Source: Petrotoga sp. UBA5851 (GTDB taxonomy: Bacteria > Thermotogota > Thermotogae > Petrotogales > Petrotogaceae). From it: a stretch of DNA of 20,416 bases. The translations under genes and the position numbers were made by a program. The notes beneath the pieces are model-generated. The model worked only from the letters and a program-made list of their open reading frames with translations, searched no databases and was not told where the DNA came from. Positions 1 through 6,884 of the stretch are shown here, one piece after another. Location of the stretch: the NCBI GenBank assembly GCA_002431635.1, contig DJGH01000056.1, positions 1-20,416 on the forward strand. Direction: 5' to 3'. How positions within the stretch are numbered: position 1 is the stretch's first letter; every line of letters begins with the position of its first letter.

Positions 1-19
1 CGGATTAGTTAAGTTATAA
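1..19 (+). CDS. rnfA: C-terminal end of RnfA (partial, cut by window edge)
   Basis: Only the last codons are present. From base 2 the frame reads Gly-Leu-Val-Lys-Leu followed by TAA at 17-19. The E. coli RsxA/RnfA protein ends in the same five residues (from memory). RnfA is a membrane subunit of the ion-pumping ferredoxin:NAD+ oxidoreductase, and in rnfCDGEAB operons it lies directly before rnfB, which is what follows here 12 nt later. Five residues alone prove nothing; the call rests on this match together with the neighbour. The other two frames also hit stops within the first 12 bases. Confidence 0.55.
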
Positions 20-31
20 AGGGGGTATAAG

Positions 32-388
32 ATGACAGTTATAATAAGTACAATAATACTTTTGGGTGTTATGGGCTTTGGATTTGGTATATTCCTAGCC
101 TTTGCCGCAAAAAAGTTTGAAGTAAAAGAAGATGTAAGAACTATAGCAGTTCAGGCAAGCCTTCCCGGAATAAACTGCGGTGCATGTGGTTTTCCAGGTT
201 GTTCGGGTTTTGCAAAGGCTTATATTGAAAACAGGGCTAAAAATGATGGGTGTCTTCCGGGAAGAAAATCAGGTGTTCCGCAGAAGCTTGAAAAAATCTC
301 CAAACTTACAGATGATCAGCTTCAGAAATTTTTTGAAGAAACTGAGGGAGATATTGAAAAAACAATTAAAAAGATAATGGAAAATTAA
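32..388 (+). CDS. rnfB: Short RnfB-like iron-sulfur membrane protein
   Basis: RnfB is the iron-sulfur subunit that takes electrons from ferredoxin in the Rnf complex at the cytoplasmic membrane. This 118-residue protein has an N-terminal hydrophobic helix (about residues 3-25) followed by the RnfB-type [4Fe-4S] domain with Cys49, Cys52, Cys57 and Cys74 in the pattern CGACGFPGC...C. The family is usually over 250 residues because ferredoxin-like domains follow; here there is only a charged helical tail (about 90-118). The downstream terminator overlaps the stop codon, and no further Cys motifs follow in any frame, so this looks like the natural end and not a frameshift. The ATG follows a strong AAAGGGGG site at 18-25. 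The gene closes an operon after rnfA. It could be another protein of the same Fe-S family, but context favours RnfB. Confidence 0.75.
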   Translation: MTVIISTIILLGVMGFGFGIFLAFAAKKFEVKEDVRTIAVQASLPGINCGACGFPGCSGFAKAYIENRAKNDGCLPGRKSGVPQKLEKISKLTDDQLQKFFEETEGDIEKTIKKIMEN

Positions 389-410
389 CCCCTTAAGGGG
401 TTAATTTTTT
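385..410 (+). terminator. Rho-independent terminator of the rnf operon
   Basis: A perfect 20-base palindrome at 385-404 folds into an 8-bp stem (TTAACCCC/GGGGTTAA) with a TTAA loop and runs into six T residues at 405-410. It contains the rnfB stop codon (386-388), so termination and translation stop coincide. Confidence 0.88.
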
Positions 411-465
411 TAATGGGTTTATAAATATAAAGTAGTAATAAGAAAACAGAAGAAAAAGAAAATTA

Positions 466-474
466 TGATATAAT
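466..474 (+). promoter_or_regulatory. Extended -10 promoter for the glk-ppx-ppk operon
   Basis: TG-A-TATAAT is a perfect extended -10 element. No convincing -35 hexamer sits 17 nt upstream, as is common for extended -10 promoters. The predicted start of transcription, near 481, gives a leader of about 25 nt before the ATG at 506 and excludes the in-frame ATG at 473, which lies inside the -10 element. Confidence 0.65.
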
Positions 475-494
475 GAAAAAGGAATCTATATTTT

Positions 495-500
495 GGAGGT
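495..500 (+). promoter_or_regulatory. Ribosome binding site fixing the glk start
   Basis: GGAGGT lies 5 nt before ATG 506 and decides for this start over the upstream in-frame ATG at 473. Confidence 0.8.
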
Positions 501-505
501 GCGCT

Positions 506-1465
506 ATGGCGCAGAAGTACTACATAGGCTTGGATATAGGAGGAACTAAAATTCTCGGAGGGCTTTTTGATGAAAATTGCAAGATGGTCAAGAGATCTAA
601 AAAAAGCACTAAATCTTCTCAAGGAGCCGATGTCATTGTAGGTCAGATATGCAAGGTCATAGACGATCTTCTTGAAGACAGTTTAGACGGTAAACTTGTA
701 GCCATAGGCGCAGGATGTCCTGGGATAATAAACTCTAAAGAAGGAATAGTTGTTTTTTCGCCTAATATGAACTGGGGAGAAAATTTTCCGCTTAAGGAAA
801 AAATGGAAAAAAAATATAAGGTACCTTTTTTTCTTGGAAACGATGCAAATATTCTTGCTATGGGAGAGTATAAGTTCGGAGCGGGAGCTGGCTGTAAAAA
901 TATAATAGGGATATTTATAGGAACGGGAATAGGCGGGGGTATTATTATAAACGGAAAGCTTTATGAAGGAGCTGTAGGAGCAGCCGGAGAAATAGGACAC
1001 ACTATAGTTCTTCCGGACGGTCCGTTATGCGGCTGTGGTTCCAGGGGATGTTTGGAAAGTCTGGCTTCTAGAACCGCCATGCAGAGGGATATACTGAGCC
1101 AACTCAAAAAGGGACGTACTTCTGTGATTACAGAGTATATGGATAAAGAAGATAAGATGATAAAAAGCTCACATCTGAAAAATACTTACGATAAAGGAGA
1201 TGAGCTTGTTATAGAGGTTGTTGATAAAGCATGCTACTATCTTGGAATTTCAGTAGGTTCACTGATGAATGTTTTTAATCCTGATCTTGTTATTTTTGGA
1301 GGCGGTGTCATAGAAGCTCTTGGTGAAAATATGATGAAAAAAATAAAAATTACTGCGGAAAGATACTGTATGCCGAAGATTTTTGAATCATGCGGATTTG
1401 AAATCGGAAAACTTGGAGATGATGCCGGTCTTTACGGTGCTCTTTCTCTTGCTATGGAACAGTAG
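506..1465 (+). CDS. glk: ROK-family sugar kinase, probable glucokinase
   Basis: A cytoplasmic kinase that phosphorylates glucose or a related hexose at C6 using ATP or another phosphoryl donor. It has 319 residues, the usual size of ROK glucokinases. Visible motifs are the phosphate-binding DIGGTK (10-15), catalytic GND with Asp113, the GTGIGGG loop (139-145), and the ROK zinc site formed by His165 with Cys175, Cys177 and Cys182 in CGCGSRGCLE. An in-frame ATG at 473 would add 11 residues, but it lies within the promoter -10 element, and GGAGGT at 495-500 sits correctly for the ATG at 506. It is first in an operon with a Ppx-like protein and Ppk, which raises the question of polyphosphate as donor. 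Some ROK proteins phosphorylate other sugars or are repressors; there is no N-terminal helix-turn-helix, so it is not a repressor. Confidence 0.85.
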   Translation: MAQKYYIGLDIGGTKILGGLFDENCKMVKRSKKSTKSSQGADVIVGQICKVIDDLLEDSLDGKLVAIGAGCPGIINSKEGIVVFSPNMNWGENFPLKEKMEKKYKVPFFLGNDANILAMGEYKFGAGAGCKNIIGIFIGTGIGGGIIINGKLYEGAVGAAGEIGHTIVLPDGPLCGCGSRGCLESLASRTAMQRDILSQLKKGRTSVITEYMDKEDKMIKSSHLKNTYDKGDELVIEVVDKACYYLGISVGSLMNVFNPDLVIFGGGVIEALGENMMKKIKITAERYCMPKIFESCGFEIGKLGDDAGLYGALSLAMEQ

Positions 1466-1474
1466 GATGGTTTT

Positions 1475-3028
1475 ATGCCAAAACATTTGAACAGTGTACT
1501 TGCCGCAGTAATTAACATTGGCTCCAATGCAGTTTATCTTAAAATTGCCGAAGTAAAGGCAGGGTTGCTTAATATTCTTGAATACCTTGAATATCCGATT
1601 TATTTAGGCAGGGATACTTTTACCAAAGGAAAGATAGATTTTGAAAAAGTAGATAAGCTTTGTGACGCTCTCAGAGGCTATAAAGAGATGACTGAATCTT
1701 ACAGGGTGCAGGTTTTGCGTGTAGTTGCAACTACTGCTGTAAGGGATGCATATAACAGGGATTATATACTTAACCAGATAAAAGTGAAAACAGGTTTAGG
1801 GGTTGAAGTTCTTGACGACTCTGATGAAAAAGATTATATATACAAAGAGATAATAAAACAGATCGATGAGTATCCAAATATTAATGAAAAAAAAGATGAT
1901 TCGCTTATTTCATATATTGGAACAGGAAGTTTGGGGATTGCGGTATATTCCAAAGGGCACATTGTTTTTAATCATAATATAAGAATTGGGTCTTTAAAGT
2001 TGAGCGAGCTTTTAAGCAGTGTACAGGATAAGACCGATCGTTTTTATGTTGTAGTGGAAGAGTATCTCAGCAACTTCACATATATGATAACAAAGTATCT
2101 AAGTGGGAATAAGCTTACATATTTTATAGGTTCAGGAAGAGAAATAGAGATGATAGCTTCTTTATGCCAGGCTAAAAAAGACGGAAGGGTTTTAATAATT
2201 CCCAAAGAAAGCTTTGATAAAGTATACGACTACATAAAGGATAAAACGCCTAAGCAACTTATGAAAATATATAGTCTGAGCGAGGATAAAGCCGAGATAC
2301 TTCTGCCGTCGATGGGAATATACAGAGCACTTCTGAACTGTACAGATTCAGATGCGATATATGCCCCGATAGCACTTTTTATGGATTCCATACTTAATGA
2401 AATGCTTTTTCCCGAAGAAAAACAACGTCTTGATAAGAAATTTTATGAGAGTACCATATTCTGTGCCAAGCGTATAGGAGAGAGATACTTTTACGATAGT
2501 GGGCATGCTCACAGGGTTGAAAAGATTGCTATGACAATATTTGATAAAATGAAAAAAGTTCACGGACTAGGAGAAAAGGAGAAGATACTTCTTCAGGTAT
2601 CAAGTCTTCTTCATGATATCGGAAAGTATATAAGCATAAAGAAACACTATATACACTCTTACAATATTATAATGGCAAGTGATATTCTTGGCCTTAACAG
2701 CGACGATCTGACGATAATTGCAAATATAGCAAGGTATCATAGCGGACTGCTACCCAATGCAGAAGACAGAAACTTTAAATCTCTTTCCTTCAATGACAGG
2801 GTTCTGGTTGCCAAGCTGCTTTCGATTTTAAGACTGGCAGATTCGATAGACAGATCACACAGCAATAAGTTTAATGATGTGCAGGTAAAATTTCAGGAAA
2901 ACCTGCTGGATATAGTTGCTTATACCAGTTCGGATACAGTTCTAGAAGAAATGACATTCAAGAGAAAGTCTGAATTTTTTGAAGAAGTATACGGAATAAA
3001 AGCTTCATTCAGAAAGAAGGTGCAATAA
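1475..3028 (+). CDS. ppx: Ppx/GppA-family protein with C-terminal HD domain
   Basis: The family hydrolyses polyphosphate from the end or removes the 5'-phosphate of pppGpp. This 517-residue protein has an N-terminal Ppx/GppA actin-like fold (about 8-300) and a C-terminal HD domain (about 335-480). The HD metal set is complete: His344, His380-Asp381 in LLHDIGK, His residues in KHYIHS and YHSG, and Asp in LRLADSID. The Ppx half is degenerate: the first phosphate loop reads NIGSN (14-18) where the family has D-x-GSN, and the second reads YIGTGS (147-152) where it has DIGGGS. Glu118 aligns with the catalytic Glu. The gene starts 9 nt after glk with a TAGGATGG site and ends in a TAATG overlap with ppk, so the three are translated together. 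Family assignment is firm; exopolyphosphatase activity is doubtful. Confidence 0.82.
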   Translation: MPKHLNSVLAAVINIGSNAVYLKIAEVKAGLLNILEYLEYPIYLGRDTFTKGKIDFEKVDKLCDALRGYKEMTESYRVQVLRVVATTAVRDAYNRDYILNQIKVKTGLGVEVLDDSDEKDYIYKEIIKQIDEYPNINEKKDDSLISYIGTGSLGIAVYSKGHIVFNHNIRIGSLKLSELLSSVQDKTDRFYVVVEEYLSNFTYMITKYLSGNKLTYFIGSGREIEMIASLCQAKKDGRVLIIPKESFDKVYDYIKDKTPKQLMKIYSLSEDKAEILLPSMGIYRALLNCTDSDAIYAPIALFMDSILNEMLFPEEKQRLDKKFYESTIFCAKRIGERYFYDSGHAHRVEKIAMTIFDKMKKVHGLGEKEKILLQVSSLLHDIGKYISIKKHYIHSYNIIMASDILGLNSDDLTIIANIARYHSGLLPNAEDRNFKSLSFNDRVLVAKLLSILRLADSIDRSHSNKFNDVQVKFQENLLDIVAYTSSDTVLEEMTFKRKSEFFEEVYGIKASFRKKVQ

Positions 3029-5136
3029 TGCAAAGTTCACTGTTTATAAATAGGGAGCTTAGCTGGCTTGAGTTTAACGACCGCGTGCTGGTGGAAGCTT
3101 TTGACAAAACCAATCCTTTGTTTGAAAAACTAAAATTTTTATCAATTACAGCTTCAAATCTTGATGAATTTTTTATGATAAGAGTATCAGGGGTAATGGA
3201 ACAGATGGAAGATAATCTTGACTCAGTAGATTCTTCAGGCATGACTGCGGCTCAGCAGATGAAAATGATCTCTCAGAGGACACATGAACTGGTAAAAAAG
3301 CAGTATAACTGTCTTTTCAGATCCATAATACCTTCTCTGGAAAAAGAAGGTATTACCTTCCTGAAGATGGAACAGTTGGATGAAGAACAAAAGAAGTTCA
3401 TATACAACTACTTTAAACAGAATATTTTTCCTGTGCTTACCCCTATGGCCGTAGATCAGAGCCGGCCTTTTCCACTTTTACTAAACAAAAGTCTCAACCT
3501 TATTGTTCTTCTTGAACCGGATAACACTGCCGAAGATAAAGAATTGATAGCGTTTGTACAGGTACCGTCTGTTCTTCCACGTATCGTACAGCTTGAAGAC
3601 AAGAAACGGAATCTTTTTGTTTATCTTGAGGATATAATGGAAGAGTATATATCTGATCTTTTTCCGGGTTATGTTCTTAAAAATGTCCATACTTTCAGGA
3701 TAACAAGAAATTCAGATCTTGAAATAGATGAAGAAGAAGCCAAAGACTTTTTAATTGAAATAGAAAAATCGATAAAAAGAAGAAAATGGGGCTTTCCTGT
3801 AAGGCTTGAAGTTGAAAAAGATATAAGCGGTAAGCTAAAACATTTTCTTATGAAAAAACTTGATCTTGATGATGAGGATGTTTATGAACTCTCAAATCCG
3901 ATAGACCTTACCTGTTGGATGAAATTTGTATCCCTGAAGGGGTTTGAAAAGCTCAGGTATAAGCCTATGCAGCCGGTTATGCAGCGTGACCTTACAAAAA
4001 ATCAGAATATCTTTGATGTCATAAAAGAGAAGGATGTTCTTGTATATCATCCGTTCCATACATTCGACCATGTTGTCGAGTTTGTTGATAAGGCAGCTCA
4101 AGATCCCAACGTTTTGGCCATAAAACAGACACTTTACAGAGTCAGCGGAGACTCCCCGATAGTTAAAGCTTTGATAAAGGCTGCGGAAAACGGCAAGCAG
4201 GTAACTGTCATAGTTGAACTTAGAGCTCGCTTTGATGAAGAAAACAACATACAATGGGCTAAAAAACTTGAAAGATCTGGTTGCCATGTGGTTTACGGAC
4301 TGGTAGGGCTTAAAACTCACTGTAAGGTTATTCTTATTGTGCGCAGAGAAGAAGACGGAATAAGAAGGTACGTTCATATGGGTACAGGTAATTATAATGA
4401 CAGTACTGCAAAGATATATACAGATACAGGATTATTTACATGTAAAGAGACTTATGGTTCAGATGTTTCATCATTGTTTAATGTGCTTACCGGTTATTCA
4501 AAAGCACCGCAGTGGAAAAAAATAAATGTTGCGCCTGTAGGTCTCAGAGAAGGGTTCATAGAGTTGATTGAAAATGAGATAAATATGGTTAAGCAAGGTA
4601 AAAATGGTTATATGATTGCCAAGGTCAATGCGGTTGTAGATGAAAAGATTATAGAAAAGCTTTATGAAGCATCGTGCGCAGGAGTCAAGATAGATCTTAT
4701 TGTAAGGGGAATATGCTGTCTCAGACCTGGACTTAAAGGTGTAAGTGAGAACATTAGAGTTATAAGCATAGTGGGAAGGCTTCTTGAACACAGTAGAATA
4801 TTTTACATCAATAATGGGGGCGATCCGAAGGTTTGTATGTCAAGCGCCGACTGGATGCCAAGGAACCTTGACCGCAGGGTGGAAACGTTGTTTCCTGTTG
4901 AACAGGCTAATCTTATTGAGGAAGTAAAGAAAGTACTGGATATAATTTTAAGCGATACCATGAAAGCAAGAATACAGAAATCAGACGGTACATATTCACG
5001 TATTGACAAGAGAGGCAAGGAACACATAGACTCGCAGGCAGAGCTTTTCAGGTATTATGAGAAACAGTATGAGCTTTCTGTCCAGGAAGAGATCTATGAA
5101 GATGCGGTTCCTTTCATTAATAGAGGGGCTGAATAA
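3028..5136 (+). CDS. ppk: Polyphosphate kinase (PPK1)
   Basis: Reversibly transfers the terminal phosphate of ATP to inorganic polyphosphate. The 702-residue length fits PPK1 (E. coli 688). The N-terminal domain carries INRELSWLEFNDRV, and the LDEFFMIR segment follows. The catalytic phospholipase-D-like domains contain His431 in KTHCK and His588 in LLEHSRIF; their spacing of 157 residues equals that of E. coli His435 and His592. HMGTGNYN and the PVEQ/LDRRVE segment near the end are also typical. The ATG shares one base with the ppx stop (TAATG), so expression is coupled. It is the last gene of the operon and is followed by a terminator. Nothing appears broken or missing. Confidence 0.95.
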   Translation: MQSSLFINRELSWLEFNDRVLVEAFDKTNPLFEKLKFLSITASNLDEFFMIRVSGVMEQMEDNLDSVDSSGMTAAQQMKMISQRTHELVKKQYNCLFRSIIPSLEKEGITFLKMEQLDEEQKKFIYNYFKQNIFPVLTPMAVDQSRPFPLLLNKSLNLIVLLEPDNTAEDKELIAFVQVPSVLPRIVQLEDKKRNLFVYLEDIMEEYISDLFPGYVLKNVHTFRITRNSDLEIDEEEAKDFLIEIEKSIKRRKWGFPVRLEVEKDISGKLKHFLMKKLDLDDEDVYELSNPIDLTCWMKFVSLKGFEKLRYKPMQPVMQRDLTKNQNIFDVIKEKDVLVYHPFHTFDHVVEFVDKAAQDPNVLAIKQTLYRVSGDSPIVKALIKAAENGKQVTVIVELRARFDEENNIQWAKKLERSGCHVVYGLVGLKTHCKVILIVRREEDGIRRYVHMGTGNYNDSTAKIYTDTGLFTCKETYGSDVSSLFNVLTGYSKAPQWKKINVAPVGLREGFIELIENEINMVKQGKNGYMIAKVNAVVDEKIIEKLYEASCAGVKIDLIVRGICCLRPGLKGVSENIRVISIVGRLLEHSRIFYINNGGDPKVCMSSADWMPRNLDRRVETLFPVEQANLIEEVKKVLDIILSDTMKARIQKSDGTYSRIDKRGKEHIDSQAELFRYYEKQYELSVQEEIYEDAVPFINRGAE

Positions 5137-5139
5137 GTT

Positions 5140-5175
5140 GAACCGGAAATCTTATAAAGAGATTTCCGGTTCTTT
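5140..5175 (+). terminator. Terminator after ppk
   Basis: A perfect 13-bp stem (GAACCGGAAATCT, 5140-5152, with its complement at 5160-5172) with a 7-nt loop. The T-run after it is short (TTTG). It lies between convergent genes and may also halt transcripts of the opposite operon, although no T-run is seen on that side. Confidence 0.65.
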
Positions 5176-5195
5176 GCTATGGGTTTAGTTAATAA

Positions 5196-5786
5196 TTATA
5201 AACTGCGATTTTTTGTTTTTAAAAACGGATTTATCTTGAGAATCTGAGAAACAGTATAAAGTTTTTCGTTGTTCAGCATATCATGTCCGGGAGCTATAAT
5301 ATAATCTCCCGCAATCTCTGTAAGCTTTACTTTTAAAAGATCAAGAGATTTTTTAAGCAATTCCTCTGAGCCGCCTTCAAGGTCGGTTCTTCCTACAGAT
5401 GAAGAAAATAAAGTATCGCCTGTAAATAGATAGTTTTCAATAAGTATGACGCATGAGCCCATAGTATGTCCAGGGGTATGGATGGTATTAAAGAAGTCTG
5501 AAATATCGTAACACTCTTTTTCCCATGAAAATGGTTCATCAAAGTAGACAGAGGCATTTAATCTTGGATTTCGGAGCATAGGCATATCTGGTTTACTTAT
5601 GAATACTTTGTTTATTGCAAGCTCTTTTAATCCGGAAATATGATCATAATGCCCGTGGGTAATAAGGACATCCACAGGTGAACTGATATATTTTCCAATA
5701 CCGGTACCCGGATCAATTACAATTTTATCATCAATAATGTAAGTATTGGTTCCTATGGGAGCTGTTACAAGCTTTGTTACTTTCAA
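5196..5786 (-). CDS. Metallo-beta-lactamase-fold hydrolase
   Basis: A soluble 196-residue metallohydrolase of the glyoxalase II-like group. The binuclear metal site is complete: His44, His46, Asp48 and His49 in THGHYDH, His107 in HTPGHTMGS, Asp124 in FTGDTLF and His168 in APGHD. Size and the GRTDLEGGS segment fit small hydroxyacylglutathione hydrolase-like proteins, whose true substrate in anaerobes is often unknown. The start codon is TTG (5786-5784), supported by AAGGAGGGA 4 nt upstream at 5799-5791; no better ATG is present. It starts 22 nt after the clamp-like gene and is the last gene of the ruvC-polC operon. A link to replication is not implied by its fold. Confidence 0.85.
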   Translation of the reverse strand: MKVTKLVTAPIGTNTYIIDDKIVIDPGTGIGKYISSPVDVLITHGHYDHISGLKELAINKVFISKPDMPMLRNPRLNASVYFDEPFSWEKECYDISDFFNTIHTPGHTMGSCVILIENYLFTGDTLFSSSVGRTDLEGGSEELLKKSLDLLKVKLTEIAGDYIIAPGHDMLNNEKLYTVSQILKINPFLKTKNRSL

Positions 5787-5808
5787 AATATCCCTCCTTG
5801 TGTGGGTT

Positions 5809-6876
5809 TTATTTTAATGTAAGTTTATACTCCTGAACCGGAAATTTTGCTATCAATACTTCTTCTTTGTCTTTTATGACCGCTTCTTTTTTGGTGAGGC
5901 CAAGTATGAGAGATAATGGCATTCTTGAAAGTATTGAACGCATTTTTCGTGAGTTAAAACCTATCAAATAAGAGTTCCTGCTTTTATATGGGAGTTTGAA
6001 TGAAATATGTGAGTCATTTTCTTGCGTATATATTACGGAACGCTCGGAATTAACCATAAAATAAGCCTTTACACCTTTTGAAAAGCTTATATAGAGCTTG
6101 TCCAGAGCTTTTTTAAAAAAAGAAGAGTCAAGTTCTATTGTTTCTTCAAAAGTATTTTCAAGACCGATAGTATTTAAGGCATCTGGCGTGTCTGTACATA
6201 TGCTTATTACCGAACCCGGAACGTATATTAACAGAGAATGCTCGTTTATACCGATGCTTAATATAGAATCCTTTTTGAAAAACTGAAGAGCCTTAACAAC
6301 ATGACGCATGGTGGTATATTCTATGGCTCTTCTGAAGTCAAAAGAGGTTTGGGTATACTTTGCGATAAGCTGGAAAAATCCTCCGCAGCCGTAAAAATAA
6401 ATATACTTTCCTGTGGATTCAACGGTTATCATATCACCTTCCATGAAAGCGGCGGAAGCGAAATCACAAGAATATATGAATTTTTTTATGGAAGATTGAG
6501 AGATCACATCAAACTTAGTATCAATTACCGGGGGGTAACTGCTTTCCTGAACAGGTGCCTTAAGACTCATCTCTTCAAAGTTGAAGCTTATAAAGCCATC
6601 CTCTATGAGAATATTTACAAGCTTATCCTCTTTCAGGCTACACCCGCGCAGAAGACCTTTTAAATATTGTATTGGAAGAATAAAAACCCCATCAAAGGGA
6701 AGAAAGTCCCTTGAAAAATTAAGCAGAAGCTTTGAACAGCCGTCGCTTACAAAGGCTTTCATTCCCCTGTCAAAGTAAAAATAGACCTTTCTGTTTGAAG
6801 GTTCAATTGTTCCGCAAAGATTATCCATTATGTTTATTATAGTATATAGCTGTGAAGAAGTTATCCATCCCTGCAT
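5809..6876 (-). CDS. Divergent sliding-clamp (DnaN-like) protein
   Basis: A 355-residue protein that reads as three successive beta-clamp domains when laid by eye against Thermotoga DnaN from memory. Domain 1 (about 5-115) has the strand pattern ending in GVFILPIQYLKGLLRG (family: RFVVPGDVIQKMV) and SSYPPV (family: DEFPEI). Domain 2 (about 120-240) has CDFASA, GGFFQLIA in place of DGFRLA, and TPDALN in place of FPDYKR. Domain 3 (about 245-355) has SYLIGFNSRKMRSIL in place of LVIAFNPKFIEDVL and ends in KFPVQEY where clamps have MPIR or MPMR. The Arg residues of the usual peptide pocket appear replaced. It starts 8 nt after polC, with its GAGGTG site overlapping the polC stop, so the two are coupled. 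It may be a second clamp or a clamp-like accessory; a canonical dnaN elsewhere is expected but not visible here. Confidence 0.68.
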   Translation of the reverse strand: MQGWITSSQLYTIINIMDNLCGTIEPSNRKVYFYFDRGMKAFVSDGCSKLLLNFSRDFLPFDGVFILPIQYLKGLLRGCSLKEDKLVNILIEDGFISFNFEEMSLKAPVQESSYPPVIDTKFDVISQSSIKKFIYSCDFASAAFMEGDMITVESTGKYIYFYGCGGFFQLIAKYTQTSFDFRRAIEYTTMRHVVKALQFFKKDSILSIGINEHSLLIYVPGSVISICTDTPDALNTIGLENTFEETIELDSSFFKKALDKLYISFSKGVKAYFMVNSERSVIYTQENDSHISFKLPYKSRNSYLIGFNSRKMRSILSRMPLSLILGLTKKEAVIKDKEEVLIAKFPVQEYKLTLK

Positions 6877-6884
6877 CTCACACC

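Noticed and set aside
473..505. Upstream extension of glk from ATG 473
   Set aside because: The ATG lies in the -10 element and has no ribosome site; GGAGGT fits ATG 506.
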